Source: Oxalobacteraceae bacterium (GTDB lineage Bacteria > Pseudomonadota > Gammaproteobacteria > Burkholderiales > Burkholderiaceae_D). From it: 64,000 nucleotides of DNA. Numbering within the stretch: the stretch's first letter is position 1; each line of letters begins with the position of its first letter. This document shows positions 19,470 through 28,466 of the stretch, piece after piece. The stretch lies in assembly GCA_947374865.1 (NCBI GenBank), contig CANCDR010000003.1, positions 124,001 to 188,000 of the forward strand, in the 5' to 3' direction. The position numbers and the translations under genes were made by a program. The notes beneath the pieces were generated by a model that saw only the letters and a list, made by a program, of their open reading frames with translations, was not told the DNA's origin and ran no database searches.

Positions 19470-20528
19470 TTAGGCCTCGACATTAATTCTGGCGGGCCCG
19501 GCGACCATCTCGCCGATGACCGCCGCTTCATTAAATCCGCCTTGGGCAAATAGCGCCAATACCGCCTCAACCGCCTCCGGTGCACACGACACCAATAAGC
19601 CGCCCGAGGTTTGGGGGTCGGTCAGCAGCATTTGCTGTACCGGGGTGATGGCCTGCGCCAGATCGACATCACGGCCATAGGCATCCCAATTTCGCCCCGA
19701 TGCGCCAGTGATGCAGCCGGCTTCGGCCAGCCGCTGTACATCGTGCAGCAGCGGAATATGCGCCATATTGAGGCGCGCCGTCAAACCTGCGCCGCGCGCC
19801 AGTTCCAGCGTATGCCCTAACAGACCAAAGCCGGTGACATCGGTAAGCGCATGCACACCACTGAGTTCAGACAAGGCCTTACCTGGTTTGTTGAGCTTGG
19901 TGGCATTGCGGATCATGGCGGCATATCCCGCATCATCCAGCAAATTCTTTTTCAAGGCCGCCGATAAAATACCCACGCCCAGCGGTTTGCCCAGAATCAG
20001 AACATCGCCCGCCTTGGCATCGGCATTGCGTTTTACCTTGGACGGATGAATCAAGCCCAGCACTACCAGACCATAAATCGGCTCGACGGAATCAATCGTG
20101 TGGCCACCCGCGATCGGGATACCCGCTTCGGCGCAGATTGCTTCACCGCCCTTGATGATCTGACCGATCACCTCAATGGGCAGCTTATTGATCGGCATAC
20201 CGACCAAGGCCAGCGCCATGATCGGCGTGCCGCCCATGGCGTACACATCCGAGATCGCATTGGTGGCGGCGATGCGGCCAAAGTCGAACGGATCATCGAC
20301 GATGGGCATGAAAAAATCGGTCGTTGCAATCAGGGCCTGCTCGTCGTTGAGCTTATAGACTGCAGCGTCATCGGCGGTTTCAATTCCCACCATGAGTTCC
20401 TTGGGGACTGGAAAACCATGTGAATTCTTGAGAATTTCTGCCAGCACGCCAGGTGCGATTTTGCAGCCGCAGCCGCCGCCATGGGAGAACGAAGTCAATT
20501 TGATGGGGGTGTCGGCAGGCGTAGTCAT
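19470..20528 (-). CDS. selD: Selenide, water dikinase (selenophosphate synthetase)
   Basis: Makes selenophosphate from selenide and ATP. The 352 residues have the SelD N-terminal signature FSHGGGCGCKIAP, with Cys rather than selenocysteine and the essential Lys just after. ETADDAAVYKL and ATTDFFMPIVDDPFDFGRIAATNAISDVYAMGG are the ATP and metal sites. I chose the ATG at 20528, which has a GGAA Shine-Dalgarno, over 20540. No selA, selB, selC or mnmH gene is visible here. The divergent neighbour is an EgtB/SenA-like gene, so this SelD could serve selenoneine-type chemistry (the SenC role) as well as, or instead of, tRNA selenation. Confidence 0.95.
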   Translation of the reverse strand: MTTPADTPIKLTSFSHGGGCGCKIAPGVLAEILKNSHGFPVPKELMVGIETADDAAVYKLNDEQALIATTDFFMPIVDDPFDFGRIAATNAISDVYAMGGTPIMALALVGMPINKLPIEVIGQIIKGGEAICAEAGIPIAGGHTIDSVEPIYGLVVLGLIHPSKVKRNADAKAGDVLILGKPLGVGILSAALKKNLLDDAGYAAMIRNATKLNKPGKALSELSGVHALTDVTGFGLLGHTLELARGAGLTARLNMAHIPLLHDVQRLAEAGCITGASGRNWDAYGRDVDLAQAITPVQQMLLTDPQTSGGLLVSCAPEAVEAVLALFAQGGFNEAAVIGEMVAGPARINVEA

Positions 20529-20640
20529 AAGCATTTCCATTCAGTAGATGCGCCATTATCGCCTAACTTACATGGTTGGCATTTTTCCGCTTCGGGCTGA
20601 TAATGAAAGCCTCCGATTTTTTTGCTGCCCCAAGTCGTCC

Positions 20641-21861
20641 ATGCGTTCATCCAATCCCTCACAGCAGAACACCTTTCGCACTTCCCTGCGTACGGCGAAT
20701 GCGGCGCAGCTGGCAGCCTGTCTGCAGGACGCGCGCGACCGCACCATCGCGCTATTCGACCGCTTTGCTGCCGTCGGACTGGATCAGACACAGCGCGTAC
20801 CACCGCTAGACATCCTCAATCCGCCGCTCTGGGAGTTAGGGCATATCGCCTGGTTCGCAGAATGGTTCGTCTTGCGTCAGGCGGCATCGAGCGCGCCGTA
20901 TGATGCGCAAAAAACGTCTTTGCTGACGATGGGCGATGACTGGTTCGATGCCAACACGGTGCCGCACGCCATGCGCTGGAAACGCGATTTACCCAGCGCC
21001 GGTGCGCTCAAGACCTACTGCTTTGAAGTGCTCGATCGGCTCATGGAACAGCTTGGCCGGGCCGGCGATGATGACGCTTCCCTTTACCCTTACCGATTGG
21101 TCTTGGCGTACGAAGATATGCGTGGCGAAGCCTTCGTCAGCACGCTGCAAGCCCTTGGACTGACGCTCCCCGAGGGGATGCACGATTTTTCAGGCAGCAG
21201 CTGGGCGCAGGGCGATATCCGTTTCCCTGGCGGCAGCATCACCCTCGGCAGTGAAGCGAACAAGGGCTTTATTTTTGATAATGAAAAAGTTGCGCATCCC
21301 GTGCGTGTGCCGTCCTTCGAAATGGATGCGACCCTGATCTCAAACGCGCAGTACAGCGATTTTGTGGAGGATGGCGGCTATCAGAATGCGCGTTACTGGA
21401 GTCCAGCCGGACTGGCCTGGCTGAGTCAGCAGGCGCGTTCGGCACCGCTGTATTGGCAGCCCGAAGGACGCAGCTGGCGCGTGCAGCGCTTTGGGCAGCT
21501 ATGTACTCTGTCATCGGCACAGCCGGTGCGGCATGTGAATCTGTATGAGGCGCAGGCTTACTGCTTCTGGGCCGATCGTCGCCTGCCAACAGAAGCCGAA
21601 TGGGCCTTTGCTGCCCAGTCGGGTCATCCGGCCTGGCGCTGGGGAGACTTATGGGAGTGGACTTGTTCGCCCTTTGCGCCCTTCGAAGGCTTTGCGCCAG
21701 ACGCCTATCGTGAATATTCCGCGCCCTTTTTTTCGACCCACCAGAGCGTGCGCGGCGCCTCGTTTGCCACCCCTAAACGGCTGCGCTCGCCACAGTTTCG
21801 TCACTTTATTTTGCCGCAGCGCGGCGACCTGCTGACCGGTTTCCGTACCTGCGCCGCGTGA
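20641..21861 (+). CDS. EgtB/SenA-like DinB + FGE-sulfatase protein with altered iron site
   Basis: 406-residue relative of non-heme iron sulfoxide/selenoxide synthases (EgtB, OvoA N-part, SenA). An N-terminal DinB-like domain (about 15-170) precedes an FGE-sulfatase domain (about 185-406) with LPTEAEWAFAAQSG, LWEWTCSPF, SVRGASFATPKRL and LTGFRTCA. Family enzymes bind iron with one His in the first DinB helix and two in an HxxxH-type motif. Here H68 (in ELGHIAWF) is kept, but the second motif reads YEDMRGE at 157-163, so both expected histidines are replaced, by Tyr157 (TAC) and Arg161 (CGT). Each is one transition from a His codon. It lies divergent to selD, matching the senA/senC association, but no senB glycosyltransferase is present. 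Catalytic competence is doubtful. Confidence 0.75.
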   Translation: MRSSNPSQQNTFRTSLRTANAAQLAACLQDARDRTIALFDRFAAVGLDQTQRVPPLDILNPPLWELGHIAWFAEWFVLRQAASSAPYDAQKTSLLTMGDDWFDANTVPHAMRWKRDLPSAGALKTYCFEVLDRLMEQLGRAGDDDASLYPYRLVLAYEDMRGEAFVSTLQALGLTLPEGMHDFSGSSWAQGDIRFPGGSITLGSEANKGFIFDNEKVAHPVRVPSFEMDATLISNAQYSDFVEDGGYQNARYWSPAGLAWLSQQARSAPLYWQPEGRSWRVQRFGQLCTLSSAQPVRHVNLYEAQAYCFWADRRLPTEAEWAFAAQSGHPAWRWGDLWEWTCSPFAPFEGFAPDAYREYSAPFFSTHQSVRGASFATPKRLRSPQFRHFILPQRGDLLTGFRTCAA

Positions 21862-21863
21862 TA

Positions 21864-21892
21864 CGGTCAAGCGATTGACCGAACTTTTTTTC
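21864..21892 (+). terminator. Intrinsic terminator after the EgtB/SenA-like gene
   Basis: A 7-bp stem, cggtcaa (21864-21870) with ttgaccg (21875-21881), closes a 4-base loop and is followed by aac and a run of eight T. It starts 3 bases after the stop codon and separates this gene from the hypothetical gene at 22028. Confidence 0.85.
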
Positions 21893-22027
21893 ATCAGCGT
21901 CGTTTTTTTGTCTTCGTGCAGGTGAACGTACACCGAAGCGCCGGCTTTTTATTGCTTAACTAAATCAGTTGAGTAGAATTATTTCATCTTGTCACTGTCG
22001 GCTAAAAACCTGATGAATACCTAAGCA

Positions 22028-22858
22028 ATGCTCGATACGTTTCTCATCTCGCTGTTACTGCTGGGCTTGCTGGGTAATCTCGCGATCGGCTGGCTCAATT
22101 TGCAGCACGCCAGTCAAACTGGCCGGGCCGGACTGCGCAGTGAAGCGATGGATCAGCACATTCAGGAGGCGCAGGTCGCCGAGGCGATTCGCGAATACTT
22201 TTTGCATAGCGGCGTGGAGGTCAAGGTCAGCTGCACCAGACTGGCAGACAGTCCGCGCTACACTGCCTTGATTGAGTCGGAACCGATGAAGCGCTTTCGC
22301 CTCTCGCACATCATCGAATCGACCTTAGCCGAGCATGTCAGAAGGACCTGTCAACTGGAGCTGGAAAAAATCTACTGGCGCTTTCCAGTCAAGGCGGCCT
22401 TATTGCAAGGACTGGTGGCGGCCGAGGCCCAGCTCGACGCGGCGGACTCTGAAAACAATGAAAGTGGGTCAGTGCAAAAAGAGGATGCTGTCGTCACCCC
22501 TATTGCAAAAACCGTCGCAGCGCCAAAGACGATGCAAACGAAAAAGTCCAATGAGGCGGGCAAGCCGGCGCTTCGAGCGGCGGCTCCTTTAGCTTCAACA
22601 TCAGCGTCAATATCATCTTCAACAACAGCGTTAATATCAACTTCTCTAGCAGCGTCAAAAACGGCATCAAAAACGACGAAATCAGCGCCGAATCCAGCGC
22701 CGAATCCAGCGTTACCATCAGCGCCAGAGCCAGTGGATGATTACATCAACGAAGGCCTGGTGTACTACAAGCATTTGCCCAAACTGGAGGCGACCGAACT
22801 GTCCTGGGAAAAGTTTCAGGAAGCCGCCGCGAAAAAAAATCCCCCTGATGTGCAATAA
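22028..22858 (+). CDS. Hypothetical membrane-anchored protein with Ser/Ala/Pro-rich linker
   Basis: 276-residue protein I do not recognise. Residues 3-22 form one membrane helix (TFLISLLLLGLLGNLAIGW). A soluble region with predicted helices follows (about 35-150), then a low-complexity linker at about 165-235 built from Ser, Thr, Ala, Lys and Pro with short codon repeats, and a short conserved-looking tail (DDYINEGLVYYKHLPKLEATELSWEKFQEAAAKK). The linker DNA is AT-richer than its neighbours and uses many tca/gca codons, which suggests replication slippage. The layout (inner-membrane anchor, periplasmic or cytoplasmic linker, terminal motif) resembles tethered envelope proteins, but no function can be named. 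Confidence 0.65.
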   Translation: MLDTFLISLLLLGLLGNLAIGWLNLQHASQTGRAGLRSEAMDQHIQEAQVAEAIREYFLHSGVEVKVSCTRLADSPRYTALIESEPMKRFRLSHIIESTLAEHVRRTCQLELEKIYWRFPVKAALLQGLVAAEAQLDAADSENNESGSVQKEDAVVTPIAKTVAAPKTMQTKKSNEAGKPALRAAAPLASTSASISSSTTALISTSLAASKTASKTTKSAPNPAPNPALPSAPEPVDDYINEGLVYYKHLPKLEATELSWEKFQEAAAKKNPPDVQ

Positions 22859-23059
22859 GCCCTGCGGATGGAAGTCAGCACAGGTGAAAGCATGTCAGCG
22901 GATATTTCATCGCAAGACATCGAGATATTTACTTAAAAGCATTACACTGCACTCTCTTTCACCGCGTTGATCATGAGGCTCGACCCGCATGCGCCATCCA
23001 TCCACCCCCGTTGAACCATCGCGCTTGCACGCTGGTGCCGTGCTTGAGCGCGCCAGCCT

Positions 23060-25018
23060 ATGGCAAAGCCGGTCATGAGCTTGCTTGCCTGCCGCTGGTC
23101 GTTCCATCTCATTCTGGCCTTGTTTTGCCTGGTCTTGAGTGGTCAGCAGCCTTGTCTGGCGGGGTATTCACAGCATGTGGGGCCGGTGACGCAGCCACTT
23201 TCCTTACCATCTGCAGCGCCAACACCCGGTCTGGCAATGGCCTACTATGTTGATCGTGATGGCACGAAGACGATCGACAATATCAAACAAGCATCCTTCA
23301 CCGCCTTCAATAAAAGTAAAAATTTCGGCCTGGGCAAGGCCAAGGTTTGGCTGCGTGTTTCACCGACTAATGTTGAGCAGGACAAGACCTATTTCATTTA
23401 TTTCTGGGCCACCTTCACAGACGATTTGCGGATTTATCGTGCAGGCACGAGTGGCACAGCAGATCAATTACTGGCCTTCCAGGGAGATAAGAAGAATCAG
23501 GACAACTGGACGAGTAAGGCCCCAATAGGACCACTTGAACTGCGTCCAGGCCCAGTGCCGGCGGTTTATTACTACGCGATCGAAAATGATGGCTTTACCT
23601 TGGTCGATTTGCGCATCTATTCGATGGAAAATTACCTCCTTTTTAAGCGCGATAATCTGATTAAAAAAGCCATTTTTTTTGGCTTTGGTCTGATGTTAAT
23701 GGTGTGGATAATTTTCTCGCGCATCGCCGTGCCACTGCCACTGGTCGTCACCTTCATTGCATTTTTGTTCAGCGCCATTCTAGTCATCGCATTTGGTGCT
23801 GGCGATATCAGTGAAATCGCGGATAGCATTCGGATCGACGATGACACGACGAATAAATTGCTGTTGGCGATGACCTTTATCTGGACGACCTTATTCAGCG
23901 TCTTTTTTTTGCAAATGCTGGGGGTGCAATCGATTATTTTGCGTGGGGTAAAATTGCTCACCGCCGGCATCATTGGCATGTGTGTGGTGTTCGCTTATTA
24001 CCGTCTGCAGCCCTTCATGGCGGTCATCTTCAGCTACTTTGTCCTCACCAATCTCAGCTGCATGCTGCTGGTCGCCGGCTTCAAAGGTATTCCACTTCGG
24101 AATAGAGTCGTGATTGCCGGCGGCTACGCCCTTATTGTGATCTCCGCCATCATCAATATTTTGTCCTTCTTTGAAATATTCCCCGTCATTATTGTGGATT
24201 ACAACTTCCCCCTGATATCGGCACTGTTTTTCATTGGATTGATGTTGTCGATTATTTTGTTTGAATCGAATCGGATTCGCGAAGACGGCCGATTTGCGCA
24301 AGAAAAGTTGCAGTTGGAAATGCAGGAGAAAGCCACCATCCAGCGCATCAATTCCGAGCAGAGTGGATTACTGGCCATGATTTCACATGAGTTCAAAAAT
24401 TCGCTGGCAGTGGTGAGTCTGGAATTATCCATCATCGCCTCGAAGGGGACGGTGTTTAAACATTCGCCACAAAAAATCCAATCGCTGACCGATATTATCG
24501 ATAATTTCCTGCTGCTTGATCAAAGCGGACAGGGCCAGCTGGCGGTCAATCTTGAGCCGATGAGCTGCCGTGAATGTCTGCTCGCGCTGCTAGCGCAGGA
24601 CACGCGATTTGCGCAGATTCAGATCGACTGCGATGCACGGCATTATTTTTATGTCGATGAACGTATTTTTGCTATTTTGGCAAAAAATCTGCTTGAAAAT
24701 GCCCTCAAGTACGGCGCTATTGATGTGCCGATTCTGCTGCGCGTCTGCATGAGTACTGATGCCGCATCCGATCAGCCCACGATTGCGATGATGTTTTCCA
24801 ATGCCATTGGCCAGTTCGGCGCGCCAGAAGCTGGCAGAGTTTTTGATAAGTTTTATCGGGCGCCGTCGGCGCTTCGCCTGAGTGGATCAGGATTGGGCTT
24901 GTTTATTGTGCGGCAATTGGCGCATTTAATGCAGGGGAATGTCGCGTTCGAGAATACCGGCTCGCGGGTCGTATTTACTGTGCATCTGCCAGGTTTTGAT
25001 GCCGATGAAATAATTTGA
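23060..25018 (+). CDS. 7TMR-DISM-type sensor histidine kinase
   Basis: 652-residue inner-membrane sensor kinase. A signal sequence (about 1-35) is followed by a periplasmic beta-domain of the 7TMR-DISM extracellular type (about 50-205, with VWLRVSPTN), seven membrane helices (about 207-405), and a cytoplasmic kinase. The H box is ISHEFKNSL with H443 as the phosphorylation site, the N box KNLLENALKYG, and the G box SGSGLGLFIVRQL. The periplasmic domain type usually senses small molecules or carbohydrates; the ligand is unknown. The response-regulator gene follows after 59 bases. The ATG at 23060 lacks a strong ribosome binding site; 23075 is an alternative. Confidence 0.87.
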   Translation: MAKPVMSLLACRWSFHLILALFCLVLSGQQPCLAGYSQHVGPVTQPLSLPSAAPTPGLAMAYYVDRDGTKTIDNIKQASFTAFNKSKNFGLGKAKVWLRVSPTNVEQDKTYFIYFWATFTDDLRIYRAGTSGTADQLLAFQGDKKNQDNWTSKAPIGPLELRPGPVPAVYYYAIENDGFTLVDLRIYSMENYLLFKRDNLIKKAIFFGFGLMLMVWIIFSRIAVPLPLVVTFIAFLFSAILVIAFGAGDISEIADSIRIDDDTTNKLLLAMTFIWTTLFSVFFLQMLGVQSIILRGVKLLTAGIIGMCVVFAYYRLQPFMAVIFSYFVLTNLSCMLLVAGFKGIPLRNRVVIAGGYALIVISAIINILSFFEIFPVIIVDYNFPLISALFFIGLMLSIILFESNRIREDGRFAQEKLQLEMQEKATIQRINSEQSGLLAMISHEFKNSLAVVSLELSIIASKGTVFKHSPQKIQSLTDIIDNFLLLDQSGQGQLAVNLEPMSCRECLLALLAQDTRFAQIQIDCDARHYFYVDERIFAILAKNLLENALKYGAIDVPILLRVCMSTDAASDQPTIAMMFSNAIGQFGAPEAGRVFDKFYRAPSALRLSGSGLGLFIVRQLAHLMQGNVAFENTGSRVVFTVHLPGFDADEII

Positions 25019-25077
25019 AATAATCTTGTCGCGGAATCACGCTAGAGTATGAGCCAAGTAACTTTTGGGAATCCGGA

Positions 25078-25767
25078 TTGAAAATTGCCATTATTGAAGA
25101 TAATCAAGCCTTATTAGACCTGGTGTCAGACTACCTGGTCGGCCAAGGCCATGGTGTTCTCATGCATACCAGCGCTGAAGACGTCTTTTTGACGGACCGG
25201 CCAATGGACTTGTATCTGGTCGACGTCAATCTGCCAGGCGAGAACGGTATTTCACTGACGACGCGACTACGTCAGCACTTTCCCCATGCCGGCATCATCA
25301 TCATTTCTGCCCGCACGCAAGAAATTGCGCAGATCGCCGGTTACGAAAGTGGTGCCGATCTTTATCTGCCCAAACCCTTCTCACTAGTACAACTCAACGC
25401 TGCCATCGGCGCGCTGGCGCGGCGGCTGGTGCTCACGCCGGAAGAAAAAAGCGGTCTGAAAATTCATCGTTCCGGCATGCGGATTGAAGGCGGCATGCTC
25501 GAAGTCGCCATCACGGCATCGGAACTGAGTTTGCTAGAGTTATTTTCCCTGAAAAAAGGCGAGGTGCATGCTTATCCTGCCTTGGGCGAAGCGCTAGGCA
25601 AGGCAGTCACGCATAACGAATGGCAGTCGATGGCGGTGATGATCACCCGACTGCGCAAAAAACTGGTACAAGCCGGCGCGCCCGAACGGTGCATCGTGTC
25701 GGTACGCGGGATTGGGTATCAGTGTTCGATTGCGCTGCAGATGATTGGTGGGGCGGGGGCTAAATAG
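25078..25767 (+). CDS. OmpR-type response regulator (TTG start)
   Basis: 229-residue DNA-binding response regulator, the likely partner of the kinase upstream. The receiver domain (1-~118) begins KIAIIEDNQALL with the acidic pocket, carries the phospho-acceptor D49 in LYLVDVNLPGENG, and ends with LPKPFS. The C-terminal winged helix (about 130-225) contains MAVMITRLRKKL and IVSVRGIGYQC, the usual recognition-helix and wing region. The start is TTG at 25078, supported by a GGGA Shine-Dalgarno about 7 bases upstream; no ATG or GTG lies closer to the domain boundary. Target genes are unknown. Confidence 0.88.
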   Translation: MKIAIIEDNQALLDLVSDYLVGQGHGVLMHTSAEDVFLTDRPMDLYLVDVNLPGENGISLTTRLRQHFPHAGIIIISARTQEIAQIAGYESGADLYLPKPFSLVQLNAAIGALARRLVLTPEEKSGLKIHRSGMRIEGGMLEVAITASELSLLELFSLKKGEVHAYPALGEALGKAVTHNEWQSMAVMITRLRKKLVQAGAPERCIVSVRGIGYQCSIALQMIGGAGAK

Positions 25768-25800
25768 CTGCTCCTTTCGCCTGTGCCACAGACGAAAAAA

Positions 25801-25834
25801 AACCGCTGCCAGATACGTGCAGCGGTTTTTTTAT
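25801..25834. terminator. Bidirectional terminator
   Basis: A perfect 9-bp stem, aaccgctgc (25801-25809) with gcagcggtt (25819-25827), closes a 9-base loop. It is flanked by eight A on the left and a T run on the right. It can end both the response-regulator transcript and the convergent helicase transcript. Confidence 0.9.
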
Positions 25835-25873
25835 ATCTATTACTGAGCGACCCAAAAGTCGCCCACAGTCTGC

Positions 25874-27262
25874 TTACCGGTCCGTGAACGAGCGACGTGG
25901 GGCGCTCGCGTCACGATTACCTTTATAGCCGCCGCCTTCGCCGCGTGGTGCAGCAGCTGGCTTGCTGAAGGTACGCTGACCTGGCTTGGCAGCGCTACGG
26001 CTGTCGCCCGGTTTCCAGCCGCCTGGCTTACGCGCGTGGCTGGGTGAGGCGGTACGCTTTGGCTCAAAACCTTCGATCACTTCGATCGGGATGATTTGCT
26101 TGGTAAAGCGTTCGATGCGCTTGATGTTCATGCCTTCAGCATGGTTCACCAGCGAGATCGCCAGACCTTTGCGACCAGCTCGGCCAGTACGGCCGATGCG
26201 GTGGACGTAATCCTCCGGGAATTTTGGCAAGTCGTAATTCACGACGTGGGTAATGGCCGGTACGTCAATGCCGCGCGCAGCCACATCCGTTGCCACCAAA
26301 ACGCGAACCTGCCCGCGACGCATGGCGTCCAGGGTACGGTTACGCGCGCCTTGATGCATGTCGCCATGCAGGGCAGCGGCGGCAAAGCCGGCGATGTTGA
26401 GGCGATCAGCAATGGTGTCGGCATCCCGCTTGGTAGCAGTAAAGACGACTGCTTGATCCATCGTTTCATCGCGCAGCAGGTGATCGAGCACACGATTTTT
26501 GTGCGACAGGTCATCCACAAAGTGGACCCGTTGTTGAATGTTTTCATGCTTGGTGGCCGAACCGGCGATCTGAATGACCAGCGGATCTTTGGTGATGCGC
26601 TTGGCCATATTGCCGACGACGCCGTCGAGCGTGGCAGAGAACAGCATGGTCTGACGCGTCTCTGGTGTGGCAGCGACGATTTTTTCGATATCGTCGATGA
26701 AGCCCATGTCGAGCATGCGGTCAGCTTCGTCGAGGACGAGGATTTCCAGCTTTGAAAAATCAATCTTGCCCGACTCCATATGGTCAATCAGACGACCTGG
26801 TGTGGCGACCAGAATTTCTGGATTGCGCGACAAGAGTTGCATCTGTTTTGGATAAGGCATACCGCCCAGGATCGACACCGCCTTGATACGACGCGCATAG
26901 ATGCTGTATTTATCGGTCGCGGTGGTGACTTGCAGCGCGAGTTCGCGGGTCGGTGTGAGCACCAGCATTTTTGGCTGGGCAGCCTGAAAACGTGGACGGT
27001 CGCCGCGTGAGCGGGCCGACTGGCGTTCTTGATTCGGGGTCTTTCCGGATTCGTCCGCCGGTTCAGCGGAGGCAAATTTGTGCAATGCAGGCAGCATGAA
27101 GGCGGCTGTTTTGCCCGAGCCGGTCTGGGAGGACACCATCAGGTCACGTCCAGCCAGTGCGGCGGGTACCGCCTGCGCCTGAACGGTGGTCGGTTCGGTG
27201 TAGCCTGCTTCGGTCAATGCTTTGAGGATGGACGTGTGGAGGCCTAGTGATTCAAAAGTCAT
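25874..27262 (-). CDS. DEAD-box RNA helicase, RhlE-like
   Basis: 462-residue ATP-dependent RNA helicase. Q motif region (FESLGLHTSILKALTEAGYTEPTTVQAQAV), Walker A SSQTGSGKTAAF, PTRELA, TPGRL, the DEAD box LVLDEADRMLDMGF, SAT (LFSATL), ATDVAARGID and HRIGRTGRAGRKG are all intact. The C-terminal tail (about 390-462) is basic and rich in Gly, Pro, Ser and Arg, as in RhlE-type proteins that act in ribosome assembly or the degradosome; the tail usually binds RNA. A 280-base stretch without a gene lies upstream and may hold a long 5' leader, as is common for such helicases. Exact paralogue (RhlE or another) is not certain. Confidence 0.9.
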   Translation of the reverse strand: MTFESLGLHTSILKALTEAGYTEPTTVQAQAVPAALAGRDLMVSSQTGSGKTAAFMLPALHKFASAEPADESGKTPNQERQSARSRGDRPRFQAAQPKMLVLTPTRELALQVTTATDKYSIYARRIKAVSILGGMPYPKQMQLLSRNPEILVATPGRLIDHMESGKIDFSKLEILVLDEADRMLDMGFIDDIEKIVAATPETRQTMLFSATLDGVVGNMAKRITKDPLVIQIAGSATKHENIQQRVHFVDDLSHKNRVLDHLLRDETMDQAVVFTATKRDADTIADRLNIAGFAAAALHGDMHQGARNRTLDAMRRGQVRVLVATDVAARGIDVPAITHVVNYDLPKFPEDYVHRIGRTGRAGRKGLAISLVNHAEGMNIKRIERFTKQIIPIEVIEGFEPKRTASPSHARKPGGWKPGDSRSAAKPGQRTFSKPAAAPRGEGGGYKGNRDASAPRRSFTDR

Positions 27263-27543
27263 TCTTTACTTTCATAATAAATCAGCGCTGCGCGAGCCCG
27301 ATCATTGAACGGGCGAATGCCAACGCATAAAATTTGCAACGCGTACCAACGAAACAGCTAAGAAAACTCAGGATAATTTCGGCACAGCTAAAGCTTTTGC
27401 GCCGGGAAGGTGTTTGTGTTTCAACACCAGAAGGCGGGAGGGCTTTGTATCAATGCTAAGGGTTTGCGGTGCTACCGGTGTGACTGTTTTCTGCAGCGCG
27501 GCTATAGCGCTGTTCAGAGCACACATTCTACCGCGTTAAAGCA
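27263..27543. other. Intergenic stretch upstream of the helicase
   Basis: About 280 bases with no supported gene between the helicase start and the hairpin behind fabI. A 70-codon frame at 27410-27622 has low-quality composition and runs into the fabI terminator region, so it was not called. It could be the 5' leader of the helicase message; no known regulatory RNA fold was recognised. Confidence 0.4.
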
Positions 27544-27591
27544 CAGCGTGGGGAGTTATTTGCTGCAAAGCGGCATAAACTCCCCACGCTG
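27544..27591 (-). terminator. Long hairpin behind fabI
   Basis: A perfect 14-bp inverted repeat (cagcgtggggagtt at 27544-27557, aactccccacgctg at 27578-27591) with a 20-base loop begins 4 bases after the fabI stop. On the minus strand it is followed by only a weak T-rich stretch (tgcttta). Probably the fabI terminator. Confidence 0.7.
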
Positions 27592-27595
27592 CCGA

Positions 27596-28375
27596 TCAGG
27601 CAATGCCGTACATGACATTTGAAAAGCCGCCATCGACGTAGGTGATTTCACTGGTAATCCCCGCCGCTAAATCGGATAACAGGAAAGCGGCAGTATTGCC
27701 GACATCCTCGATCGTGACGTTGCGACGCAGCGGTGCATTTTGCGCGACCACGCCCAGCAGTTTGGAAAAATCTTTGATACCCGACGCAGCCAGGGTCTTG
27801 ATCGGTCCAGCCGAAATGCCGTTTACGCGCACGCCTTTGGGGCCCAGCGATTCGGCCAGATAGCGCACCGAGGCTTCGAGCGAGGCCTTGGCCAGTCCCA
27901 TGGTGTTGTAGTTAGGTGTGGCGCGCAGCGAGCCCATGTAGGTCAAGGTCAGCAGTGCCGAACCCGGGCGCAGCATGGGCAGGGCAGCCTTGGCCAGTGC
28001 CGGAAAGCTGTAGGCAGAAATATCATGCGCGATCTGGAACGATTCACGTGAGAGGCCCTCAAGAAAATCGCCGGTAATGGCTTCGCGCGGCGCAAAGCCG
28101 ATGGCGTGTACCAGACCGTCGAGTTGACCCCATGATTTGCCCAGATCGGCAAAGACGGCGCTGATCTGGTCATCATTGGCGACGTCGCAGTCAAAGACCA
28201 GTTCGGTGCCGAATTCTTTGGCAAATTCGGTGATGCGATCCTTGAAGCGTTCACCAACATAGGTGAAGGCCAGTTCTGCGCCTTCGCGTTGGCAGGCTTT
28301 GGCAATCCCGTAGGCGATGGAACGGTTTGACAGCAAACCGGTGATAAGAATTTTTTTACCTTGTAAAAACGCCAT
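27596..28375 (-). CDS. fabI: Enoyl-[ACP] reductase (NADH)
   Basis: Reduces the trans-2 double bond of enoyl-ACP in the last step of each fatty-acid elongation cycle. The 259 residues show the FabI-type SDR features: [15 protein letters not shown] as the divergent NAD-binding glycine loop, [10 protein letters not shown], and the YxxxxxxK-type active site as Tyr in [45 protein letters not shown] is the flexible substrate loop region. The gene is transcribed alone on the minus strand, with mltD upstream in the same direction 91 bases away. It is the target class of triclosan and isoniazid-type inhibitors. Confidence 0.95.
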   Translation of the reverse strand: MAFLQGKKILITGLLSNRSIAYGIAKACQREGAELAFTYVGERFKDRITEFAKEFGTELVFDCDVANDDQISAVFADLGKSWGQLDGLVHAIGFAPREAITGDFLEGLSRESFQIAHDISAYSFPALAKAALPMLRPGSALLTLTYMGSLRATPNYNTMGLAKASLEASVRYLAESLGPKGVRVNGISAGPIKTLAASGIKDFSKLLGVVAQNAPLRRNVTIEDVGNTAAFLLSDLAAGITSEITYVDGGFSNVMYGIA

Positions 28376-28466
28376 GGTGGACTCCGAGTTTATTTTGTTC
28401 GAGATTGTAGGGGCTCAAGGCCCGGCAGGCAAACTTTAGCTGCCCGTATTGTAAGTATGCGGATGA

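Noticed and set aside
19470-20528. Selenocysteine at the SelD active site
   Set aside because: The position is a Cys codon (GGGCGCK), and no in-frame TGA or SECIS-like need is seen.
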